NCBI GenBank assembly: GCA_963978545.1 | Contig: OZ021729.1 | Coordinates: 85,106,670 to 85,170,669 of the forward strand | Origin: Linyphia triangularis | Taxonomy: Eukaryota > Arthropoda > Arachnida > Araneae > Linyphiidae | Length of the DNA: 64,000 nt | Direction: 5' to 3' | In this document: positions 21,760-32,857 of the stretch, piece by piece | How positions within the stretch are numbered: position 1 is the stretch's first letter | How the letters are laid out: each line of letters opens with the position of its first letter | Notes under the pieces: generated by a model | Database searches by the model: none | Told to the model about the DNA's origin: nothing | Seen by the model: only the letters and a program-made list of their open reading frames with translations | Translations under genes and position numbers: made by a program

Positions 21760-22298
21760 AAAGATCATTCCCTATACACGCTGCGGACCAAACGGTATAG
21801 TGGTTAGCGTGCTGGCTTCTAGACCGCGAGGTTGGGGGTTCCGAGTCCCGTGTTAGGCATGGGTGTTTGTAAATGTATGTTGGCTTGTCTAATGACGAAT
21901 GTTTCGGAGCATTATAGCCCTCGTGTTGCCGACGGCGCCAGATAATCTGAATACAACCAACCCTATACACGCTAGGTTGCAATCTTCTAGCCCAGTGCGC
22001 ATAGAAACTACTTTGTATAAAACTTTGAAAATTGGCGAGAAAGTACGGAAAAGATCACTTAATGAAGTAACATAAATTCTTTTCATTTAATGTCCATTTA
22101 TTATAAATGAAAATTAATATGCATTAACGCAAGGACTTCAAACATAAAATAAAATATATTAGGCGCTGTTTTCGAGTATTCAATTTATGCCATTTCATGA
22201 AGGGATCATTTTCGTACCTTCTCACCAAATGTCAAGGTGGTTAAACGAAGTAGTTTCTAAATGCACCGAGCTGGAAACTTAGCGAGTATAGAGATTGA
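21760..22298. mobile_element. Palindromic MITE family E, copy 1, interrupted by a SINE
   Basis: Left arm agatcattccctatacacgc and gcaatcttctagcccagtgc, right arm gtagtttctaaatgcaccga and gcgagtatag. Matches 27330-27714. SINE copy 4 splits the left arm and duplicated ccctatacacgct. Confidence 0.82.
21783..21960 (+). mobile_element. SINE, copy 4
   Basis: Inserted in MITE E; perfect 13-bp duplication ccctatacacgct at 21770-21782 and 21961-21973. B-box region reads gggggttccgag. Confidence 0.96.
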
Positions 22299-22372
22299 TT
22301 CACACTAGGACTTAATTTTAATTTCGACAAAGTCAGGTGATAAGCAGTGAAACAAACACCTGTCTGAAGTAA

Positions 22373-22752
22373 CAGAGTGGCCACAGAACCGGGAAAACCT
22401 GGAAATCAGGGAAATGTCAGGGAGCTTTCCGATTCTGGAAATGTCAGGGAAATTTTGTATTTCTTAAGGCACATTCATCCATATTTTGGCGCTATTTACA
22501 TGGAAATTTGTAGTGGTTAGACATTAGAAGTTTTAATGTAACGGAATAATTTAAACTTTTAATTACCAGCAAAACTATTTTTTTAAAAATTGGTTATTTT
22601 TTTAGCATACATGTTCTATTTGATCAGGGGGTCTAGACATCTGGGAAACCTAAGAAAATTGGGGAAATTTGAAAAAAAGTTTGCCCTTAAATCAGGGAAT
22701 TTTTTAGAAATCTGTCAGGGAACTTTTTTTCCTGAATTTTGTGGCCACCTTG
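22373..22752. mobile_element. MITE with CAGAGTGGCCAC ends
   Basis: Left cagagtggccacagaaccgg, right gtggccaccttg. Body has aatcagggaaatgtcaggga and related tcagggaa phrases seen in a widespread animal MITE type. No clear flanking duplication. Confidence 0.65.
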
Positions 22753-23316
22753 AGTACCCCCCCCCCCCCCTTCAAAAAAAGAAAGAAAAGAAGAGACTAT
22801 ATCGGAGTGATATCAGGGCTGCGAGGAGACCTCTAGGGTGCTTGGTGAACAATTTACTGGTGAGGCAATGTGTCCTATAAAACCCACATAGAGCTAAGTG
22901 CTATATGAATGCCAAAAATAAAAGCCATATAAGTACAGCTCTCGACTTATTTTTCTGACACATCCTTTTGCAATAAGGTAACGAGTCGTATACCTTGATC
23001 CAAAGACCTATTCTAAGCAAAATTTACGACTGCCCAAATTCCCTCCAACTCCTTAAAAAAAAATAGTGTATAATTAAAGAGTGGCATAAGTAGGGTATGT
23101 TTGAGGTGATGGTATTTTGTATGTTTTGAATTCAGTAGTAATGTTGTTCAATAAAGTTAACCATTCAAGCATTCACCAAAGAACTAAACTCCTGTCTTGT
23201 CAGGAAAAGTTTATCTTGTAATGAAACTGTAATAAAATCCTTCAAAGATTTCTTCCTATCTGCCAAAGCGCTTCTTAAAAAAATATCATAAATGTATTAC
23301 AATTAACGAGTAAGTA

Positions 23317-25010
23317 CAGGGTGGCCAGGAAATAACTTTCCCTGTTTGGCGGCCTCTGCAGCTAAAACTAATGAATGAAATGAAACCATATTTTATGTAC
23401 AGACTATTGAAGGCATGGGGAGATGAATTCCAAAAAAAAAAAAAGTTAGTTCCAAAAGTTGCCGCTAGGTGAGATTTTGGCGCTACTTGTACGTACTTTT
23501 GAGGTAATTTACATATCGAGATAGCAATTATGCAAAATTCTAATGCGTACATGACAGCAGCGTAACGCATTCCCTTTAAAAAGAAAAGAGCGAACGTCCA
23601 AACAGCGATTCTTTCATTGACTGTTGGTGACATGCGACCTACCTAACCTCAACGTGCTTTGCTAGTGAAACTGTACTACACTAGACAGTGCAATGCTGTG
23701 GTGGCTCTGCGGGAATTTCGAAGACTTCATAACCTACGTAAAGGTCCAATATCTGCTGCAGCAGTAAGAGCGATGATTAAAAAATTCGAGGAAACTGGAT
23801 CGCTTGGACTTAGAGCTGGCAGAGGACGAAAAGCAGTATCAGAAGATGCAGTAACATATGTTGCTACAGCTGTGTTCGACAACACAGGAACCAGCAGTGG
23901 TCCAAGTGCTCGTGCAATTGCTCGTCAAACCGATATGCCTTATTCTACTGTATGGAAAATCTTGCGTAAAATGCTGCATTTCTATCCGTATAAAATCAGT
24001 TGTGTGCAAGAATTAAAAATAACAGATTACGATAAGCGCCTAACTTTTGCTTTAACATTTCTTGCCCGAATGGAGATCGACAATGATTGGACTTGGAAAA
24101 TATTGTGGGGAGATGAGGCTCATTTTCATCTGAATGGATCTGCTAATACTCAGAACTGCCGTATTTGGGCATGTGAGCGACCCACAGTGATGCTAGAAAT
24201 GCCATTGCATTCCCCAAAGGTAACCGTGTGGTGCGGTTTCACGGTAAATTTTATAATAGGACCATACTTTTTTAAGAACATAACTAAGGCAGGACCTATT
24301 ACCTGCTAAATCAACGGCGAAAAATATGGGGAAATTCTCCAAACTTTCGTTATTCCGCAATTGCAGCAAAGACAATGCTTAAACTCAATCATTTTTATGC
24401 AAGATGGAGCTCGGTCACATATTCATCGTTCAGTGCAGCGCCTTTTACGCCAGAATTTTGGTAATGACAGAGTCATCAGTCAATATTTTCAGACGGAATG
24501 GCCAGCCAGTTCCCCGGACATCACCCAATGTGACTTTTGGCTATGGGGATACCTTAAATCCGTTGTGTATGCTGGTGACATTCCAAACTTGCATGTCTTG
24601 AAGCAGAGCATAAGACGGGCCGTTGCGAACATCCAAACAGACAGTTTGCACACAGCTGTAGAGAACGTTATTCACCGGATGCAATATGTTGTACACCGGG
24701 AAGGTAAGCATATTGAAAATGTTAATGACTAAAATCTTATTTTATGTGTTCCAATAATTTATTCATAACTGTATAGTATTGACATTCTGAAAAATCAAAT
24801 TTCCATGCTTTCATTGTAGTTATTCACGTGTTTCGGTTCCGATAGCGCCACATTTCCCCATATCGGCAACTTTTGGAACTACATTTTTTTTTGGTGGAAT
24901 TCATCTCCCCATGCCTTCGTTAACCTGCATATAAAATATGGTTTCATTTCGTTAATTAGTTTTAGCTGCAGATGCTGCCAAACAGGGAAAGTTATTTCCT
25001 GGCCACCCTG
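23317..25010 (+). mobile_element. DD41D-type Tc1/mariner element, 1.69 kb
   Basis: Long inverted repeats of about 170 bp, starting CAGGGTGGCCAGGAAATAAC at both ends and bounded by TA (23315-23316, 25011-25012). One transposase frame inside, now broken. The arms are roughly 85% alike by eye. Confidence 0.95.
23632..24732 (+). pseudogene. Tc1/mariner DD41D-like (DUF4817-type) transposase, two in-frame stops
   Basis: From ATG at 23632 one frame runs to TAA after 24730, broken by TAA at 23644-23646 and at 24307-24309. N-terminal part LVKLYYTRQCNAVVALREF with ETGSLGLRAGRGRK is the DUF4817-type DNA-binding half. Catalytic blocks: GDEAHFHLNG (first Asp codon at 24112), MQDGARSH, and SSPDITQCDFWLWG. 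Forty-two residues separate the second and third Asp, one more than the 41 that name the group. No frameshift was seen, so it is a fairly recent casualty. Confidence 0.93.
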
Positions 25011-25597
25011 TATATTGAGTTATCCTCTGTAAAATATTTTATCAGGTAGAAAATAGAAAGGTTTAAGTGGATGATGGAGAATGGATATGTATTAAAAAAT
25101 ATTACCTCTTAAAATTTGTACTTATTTTTTGTTTTGTAATTTTTACTATTGCCCATTTTCAATTTACGACTGCTCAAATAAGCTATGACTGCTCGTTGGA
25201 ATAGGCCCTGCCTTGATCAGCATGTGTTAGATACTAGTTCATCCACATATTTCGCATACCACGTACTTACTGCTAATCACACTATTCTATCGTCATCTTC
25301 GTGAAACAACTGTTATTTTTGATTTCCAATGAACAGTAACTACAAGGGCGTACTTTGTTTTCTTTTAATAACCCTGCAAAGTTGGGCAGCGCAATGAAAA
25401 TTCCCTGTGGCCGCACAGTATATTACATGATGATCGAGTCATTATTTGATTTCATTGGCCATCGTAGAATCTTTCGATGCCTTGCCACAAATTACTATTG
25501 ATAGACACGTCTTTCGATATGCTTATCAACTAATTATGAATGATCGTTAGTCTCAAGAGATCATTCTTTTCTGCAGATAGATGATTTTAAGCCTCAT

Positions 25598-26263
25598 AAG
25601 ACTGAGAGGCGACTGCAATTTTTGGACCCCATCGAACATCATTCTGAATTTTTTATAGAAATTAGAGAAAAGTGAGTAGATTACGAATCCACTGGTCTGC
25701 CGTTTCAAAAATGGCCGAAACTGGTCAAAAATCGACTTTTAATAAGTTGAACTAAATTCAATTGCCAAATGCGCCATAACTTGCCAAATAGTGAGCTTTT
25801 TTTTTATTTGGTAGCCCTCACTCTTTAATTAAAAAGGTTGCAGACGATTCAGATATCTGGCGACAGTCTACTTGCATCTATTAAAAGGGAGTCAAGTTGG
25901 CAATAAACATTACATCACTGATGACGTAACTCATGTCTCCAATTTGGCTTACTTTTAAAAGATATAAGTTTTTCTAGCCAAAGATCAGAAATCGTTTGCG
26001 CTTTTTCTCACTGAAAATCAAATTGCACTGGGTTACCAGACGAAAAAGTTAATTCTCTTTTTGGCAAGTTATGACATATTTGGCAATCGGATTTTAGTTC
26101 AACTCATTCCAAGTCGATTTTTGATCAGTTCCGGCCATTTTTGCAACGGCAGACCAGTGGATTCGCAATCTACTCACTTTTCTCCAATTTCTATAAAAAA
26201 AAAAAAAAATTCAGAATGATGTTCGATAGGGTCCAAAAAACTGCAGTCGCCTCTCGGACTATC
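25598..26263. mobile_element. Foldback MITE family F, copy 2
   Basis: Same arms as 760-1425 (gactgagaggcgactgcaat at left, gcagtcgcctctcggacta at right) with a poly-A in the right arm. Ends about 120 bp from the channel stop codon, so it may lie in that gene's 3' UTR. Confidence 0.85.
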
Positions 26264-26384
26264 AAGGCCCTCAGCGACTGGTTGTAGGGTTCACATTTCT
26301 CGTCGAGCCACCGAATAAACTACATAACTAACTGATAATACCGAAAAAGGTATTGCAGTCCACGATATCTAGAAGTGATGCCAT

Positions 26385-26681
26385 CTAGTAGTGTCCGTTG
26401 GAGCCCCTCCTCAGACCCTCCACCCTCAAGTGGTTGTTGCCCGCGTCTTTCGCCCACGGAATGGATTTTTCGGAATAGGTGGACGAGCTGCGTCTGCTGC
26501 TGCTGCCGAGTCTTGACCCGATGGCCGATCCGATGGTCGCTATCCTCGGGTTGGCCTTGAGTCGATCGAAGAGGAAGACGCTGAAGGTGGCCAGCGACTC
26601 CAGAAAGTCCAGCAGGGCGATCAGGGAGACGCCGAGCCAGATGCCGACAAAGCCACCGAGGAAGCTGAACAACTCGATGCT
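26385..26681 (-). CDS. Channel exon j: TM2, selectivity filter, C-terminal tail, stop
   Basis: Acceptor atcctccccag; 297 bp, phase 0, stop TAG at 26387-26385. Starts SIELFSFLGGFVGIWLGVSL, then IALLDFLESLATFSVFLFDR. The tail of about 55 residues has a Ser/Arg-rich patch (GSRLGSSSRRSSSTYSEKS) that could be phosphorylated; no PPxY motif is seen. The preceding intron is about 10 kb and full of nested elements. Confidence 0.95.
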   Translation of the reverse strand, partial: SIELFSFLGGFVGIWLGVSLIALLDFLESLATFSVFLFDRLKANPRIATIGSAIGSRLGSSSRRSSSTYSEKSIPWAKDAGNNHLRVEGLRRGSNGHY

Positions 26682-29600
26682 CTGGGGAGGATTAAAAATA
26701 ACCCGTAAAAACCATGTTTTTTTATATAAATCCTTTAGATACACAGACAATTTTTGTACTCATCATTGGAGGATCCAGGGAGGAGCTTTCGTGGTTCAGA
26801 GAAAGTCCTATACTAAACTTTCAACTTGACATCACTAGACGGTAAATCGTCACAGTGCTCATAGGTATTTAATCCATTTTATAGGAGTGAAGACATAATT
26901 CTCGCCAAACCTTATAGCCTTTTGTTCTCTACAGGGTTGTGGTTTGACGAACATTATGCTTTCACGCCGCAAAATGGATTAAATACCTATGAGCACGGTG
27001 ACGATCTACCGTCTAGTGATGTCAAGTTAAGTTGGAGTTTAGTATAGTAAGGATCATTCCCTTTACTCTCTATGTTACAATCTTCTATACTAAACTTCAA
27101 CTTAACTTGATATCACTAGACGGTAGATCTTCACAGTGCTCATAGGTATTTAATCCATTTTGGAGGCGTGAATGCATAATGTTCGCCAAACCACAACCCT
27201 GTAGAGAACAAAAGGCTATAAGGTTTGGCCAGAATTATGTCTTCACTCCTATAAAATGGATTAATTGCCTATGAGCACGGTGAAGATCTACCGTCTAGTG
27301 ATGTCAAGTTAAGTTGGAATCTAGTATAGTAAGGATCATTCCCTATACTCGCTACGTTACAATCTTCTAGCCCAGTGCATTTACAAACTACTTTCTCTTT
27401 ATAGAAAGACATTTAGTGAGTAGGTTCGTAAAAAATCACTTCATGAAGTGACATGAATTGTTTTTCATTTAAGGTCTACCTATTGTAAATTAAAATAGCA
27501 AAAGGCAAAACCAGGTGGAGCCACTGCATATGCATTAACCAAAGGATTTCAAAAATAAAATATGTTATATACTATTTTCGAGTTCTAAATTTATTTTATT
27601 TCATAAAGTGATCATTTTCGTACCTACTCATCAAATGTCAAGGTGGTTATAGAAAGTAGTTTCTAAATGCACTGGGCTAGAAGATTGTAACATGGCGAGT
27701 ATAGGGAAGGATCCTTATTAGGATTTCCTCTTAAATAGGAAAAAAAAATAAAGATGACGAAGAATGTTTTATGTCATCACTGTAATAAACAAAAGTGTAA
27801 TACTGACGCTCAAAACTAACACTTATTTAATTTATAGGGGAAATTAGGGATACTTGACCCAATTTTTAGTTTTGGGTGTTTCATTTTTATTTTACATTGC
27901 TTATGGGTGCTGTGTAAATACTGTCTATTTATACTTCCTTAAGTATTATGCAAATATTTATGAATATCTTTCTGAAGTATTTATTGTAAAGGTGGTAAAA
28001 TATGAAATTTAAAAAACCTTCGACTAGGGTCAAGTATCCCAATGTATAGGGATACTTGACCCAAGTCATATTTCAACAACGTAACTCCCATTAATGAGTC
28101 CAAGGTTAATACTTTTCTATACTTGTTCAATATGAACACTACTTTTAATTTTTATTAGCTACATAATGATGGTGTCTACTTTTAATTTTTATTGTAGAAA
28201 GCTAAAAATATTAGCAGTCTGGAAGCTATTTTTGTTCTTTTACAAGTTAAAGAATTAGAAAATAACTATTTATTTAAATGTTAATTTAAACTCGCATACA
28301 AATTTTTTTTTAAAACATTTTTCATTGAAAACTAAGGTAGATGAAGAATAGTCTGAATTTAGTCAAGTTTGTGAATCATCAGGCGATTTGTGCATTGAAC
28401 GTTATATCTTTTGAAAGGAAAGTAAACTGATACACATAATAGCATACCTAATGGTTGTAAACTGTAAAAACCATGCGGAATGAATTATTACACCGTTAGC
28501 TCATGTAACATGTCCGCAGGCGCGGATTTAGGGGGGGGGGGGTGCGACCGCACCTCCCATGATGTATCTCGTCAAAATTATTTTTAAATGGCAGTTCCCT
28601 CCAAATTTAAAGTAAAAAAAAAATGAAATTTCTTTAATATTTGTAAGATCTATTTTTTACTTAATATCAATAACGATGGATTTAGAGGGGGTAAACAAAA
28701 TTAAGCTTTTTCTGACATTTTTCATGTTTTATTAATACAGATTTTTAAGCCACCTAACCGAGCTCCTTATTTCACAACCAGTAGAAGGAATAGGCTTGAG
28801 AGGGGACGAGTAGATCGGGATTATGATGACATGCAATGTACTGGTCAACGAATCTTTACCCCTTGTGTGATTCTCAAATTAAAAAATTTCTCACAATACC
28901 ATTAAAAAATTTCTGAATTTCAGCACGATTTTCTCATTTGTGAGTAGGAGATTGGACCCATAACTAGCAAGTTTTTAATTGCAATTAGCATTCTGCAGGT
29001 CTACTTCTTGTCTTCTTGATCAGAGGGCAATTAATTATAAATGTTTAATATCGGGGTGCCATCGCACCCCCAAAACTTCATTCTACGTACAAAAAATCAT
29101 ACACTAAAATAACTTTAAAAAAAGAAAAACTTTAATTATAATTGGGAAAATAAAATGCCTAATTCATAATTAAGAAAAAGCTTTGATAAAATCAGTACAA
29201 TAGCATTATTGCAATTCTACAGAGTGTTGTAAGAACTTACAGTTCCGATGAAGAAGCTATCGCTAAATTAGGACCAAGAAAAGTTTCCCTTCGTTCTCTC
29301 CAGAAGATCAACAAAAACGACCCCTTCTTTCTTGACCTTGAATTTGAAACTAAGGACACAAAGCAATAAAACTTGCGGGGCATACTGTCCCCTCCCATGC
29401 ACGTGACATTGCACCATTGTGAGTTGCAAATTACTAAAATGCCTCTACTCTGGGTGGAAGTGACAAGTGAATGGAATGGTCATTCTTGCTTGAGTTTGTG
29501 TGTGCGTGCGATGTCAAGATTTAGTTTGTTTCTTCAATTGGTGTGGCAGTGCAAGATAATTGACAGTAATATATAAGCATGATAAGATTTTTTAAATGTT

Positions 29601-32600
29601 ACTATTTATTTTACAAAATGTAATATTTCATTAACAATTTGTTTTAGTTTAGACGTTTGCTTTTTTTTTCTAAACATGTTTGAATATTTCATTTTTTACC
29701 GAATGATCAGAAGTAGTGATTTATTCTACACACTGATATTTGGCATTTTATGCAATTATCAATGTAACTCTCAATTCAATACCATCAGTACATGAATAGA
29801 TTATAATAAAATATTTAATTCTTATAAAAATAAACTGGTTTTACTGGATTAACCCATTGTATCTGCACCCTTTCATATGCAAAATCAAAAGCCCTTTGAT
29901 AAGGTCAAACAAAATTGCTTTCGTAAATTATAAAATGCAATTTATCCTTAACAGTATAAAGTGAGTTCCATGCAGATTTTAACTTCTTTTCAAAATATTC
30001 AGGATCATAGCCAAACACGTTTTTAAATATTGCTATATGCTCCAATCTCACACCTCGCGAAAATTCACCGGATCGAGCAATATTTGGCTCTCTGTAGTCT
30101 GTTTTCAAATTGAGTAAACAATTTAAAAATTTTGACTTGTAATCTCGCGTCGATTGTTGAGCTACTTCCTGATAGTTTTCTGAGGTTTCTCTTATTTAAG
30201 ATGAAGTCCATTTTTCCCTTGAAAGACCATCTGGTAGATGTTTTCTGCTTGATAAACAAACTAATCAGAATCTAACGTTGTTCCGGTGCAATGCCTTGAA
30301 ATATCCGATACAGCGATATTTATTGCTACTAGAAGAATATCAAGTAATTTAACATATAATTTCAAAACTTTTCAGCTTAGATTGCAAATTTGTAAATATT
30401 GCGCATTCGCAGCTTTTGGCAGTTTTTATTTGCTCTGTTAAATAAAAGCCAAAATTGTTCTGTACGAGTTGATTATTTAAGTAAAAATTACTGAAATATT
30501 AGGAACAATACCGATGACTTACAAATAATTTAAATCATTTAATGTTAAAATCTTTTTAAATTTTCTTTTTTTTTCTTTCTTTCTTTTTTCTTCTTTCTTT
30601 TAATTCTAATTTTAAATGCGTTTTTGTGTGTGTGACTCAAACTTGATGGTAATATGACTAATAATCTCTATATATATAAGGCAAAGCCCTCACTCACTGA
30701 CTCACTCACTGACTCACTCATCACTAATTCTCCCACTTCCCACATAGTCACAACTCTGAAAATCGGCATAAATATCAACAATGGTAAAAATAGAAAAAGT
30801 AAACTATTCAGATCTCGATTAACCCACTTTAAGGGGTCGAAAAGGGGTTAAACGTTCCAAACGGGGGACATTCGAATATCCTACTTCTCACATAGTCACA
30901 ACTCTGAAAATCGGCACAAATATCAACAATGGTAAAAATAGAAAAAGTAAACTATTCCGATCTCGATTAACCCACTTTAAGGGGTCGAAAAGGGGTTAAA
31001 CGTTCCAAACGAGGGACATTCGAATATCCTACTTCTCACATAGTCACAACTCTGAAAATCGGCACAAATATCAACAATGGTAAAAATAGAAAAAGTAAAC
31101 TATTCCGATCTCGATTAACCCACTTTAAGGGGTCGAAAAGGGGTTAAACGTTCCAAACGGGGGACATTCGAAAATCCTACTTCCCACATAGTCACAACTC
31201 TGAAAATTGGCACAAATATCAACAATGGTAAAAATAGACAAAGTAAACTATTCCGATCTCGATTAACCCACTTTAAGGGGTCGAAAAGGGGTTAAACGTT
31301 CCAAACGAGGGACATTCGAATATCCTACTTCCCATTTGGTCACAACTCTAAATATTGGTACAAATATTAACAATAGTAAACATAGAAAAAGTAAGCTATT
31401 CCGATCTCGATTAACCCACTTTAAGGGCTCGAAAAGGGGTTAAAAGTTCCAAACGAGGAATATTCGAATGTCCTACTTCTCATTTCGTCACAACTCTAAA
31501 AATTGGTGAGAATATCAATAAAGACAAACGAAGAAAAAGTAAGTTATTCCGATCTCGATTAACCCACTTTAAGGGGTGGAACAGGGGTTAAACGTTCCAA
31601 ACGAGGGATATTCGAATGTCCTACTTCCCCTTTCGTCACAACTCTGAAATCTGGTGCAAGTATCAACAAAAACAAACGTATAAAAAGTAAGCTATTCCGA
31701 TCTCTATTTACCCACTCTAAGAGGTCAAAAAGGGGTTAAACGTTCCAAACGAGGGATATTCGAATGTACCACTTCCCATATGGTCACAACTCTAAAAATT
31801 GGTACAAATGTCAACAATGGTAAACATAGAAAAAGTTAGCTATTCCGATCTCGATGAACCCACTTTAAGAGGTCAAAAAGGGGTTAAACGTTCCAAACGA
31901 GCGATATATTCGAATGTCCTACTTCTCATATTTTCACAATTCTGAAAACTGGTGTGAATATCAATAAAGACAAACGCAGAAAAAGTAAACTATTCCGATC
32001 TCGGGTGGATCAAGGGGTGGAAAAGGGGTTAAACGTTCCAAACGAGGAATATTCGAATGTACCACTTCCCATATGGTCACAACTCGGAAATTTGGTACAA
32101 ATGTCAAAAAAGATTAAACATAGAAAAAGTAAGCTATTCTGTTCTCGATTAACCAACTTTAAGGGGTCGAGAAGGGGTTAAATGTTCCAAACGAGGGATA
32201 TCCGAATGTTCCTCTTCCAATGTAGTCATTTTTCTGATATTTTTTTGCAAATGTTAAAAAAATAAGTCATTCCAATATCGATTAACGAATTTTTAAGGGA
32301 TGAAAAGACGACGCAACATTGAAACTATACGAGGATTAACTTAATGTCTAATTAACTTAATTCCAATACAGCTACTACTTTGAAATTTAGAACTAAGAGC
32401 AAACATAAACACAATAAACTATACCAGTTTACTATTCACAATTATAAATTTCGTTTAAAATGTCAACAAAGGAAAGTTCCTATTTTGATAAATCAATTTG
32501 TCGGGATCGAAATGGGAGCAAACGTCTGAAGTGTAGAATACATGAATGTCTTTTGATCGCTAAAATGCTAATGGTAAAATTTCGTAGCGCAGCACGGGTA

Positions 32601-32823
32601 TTCAGCTAGTATATCTAATATGAGACACAGTATGTAACCGATTAGAGATGCTACTTGTGTTGAAAAAGCAGGTCCTATGGTTATATGAAAATTATTATAA
32701 TTACAATTTCACCTGCTGTAACTAATTTAGTTTGGAATTTTATTTGAGTAAAACGCATATAGTTAAACAAACTAATTTTCAGATAATGTTAAGTTTATTA
32801 GTTTATTGTTTGAAAAACCTGCT

Positions 32824-32857
<34 letters not shown>

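Noticed and set aside
26375..26829. Plus-strand frames over 26375-26829
   Set aside because: Shadows of the minus-strand channel exon, whose TM2 sequence is unmistakable.
30737..32225. 148-bp regular array as a CRISPR
   Set aside because: Units are contiguous tandem copies without variable spacers, inside Helitron ends, in a eukaryotic genome.
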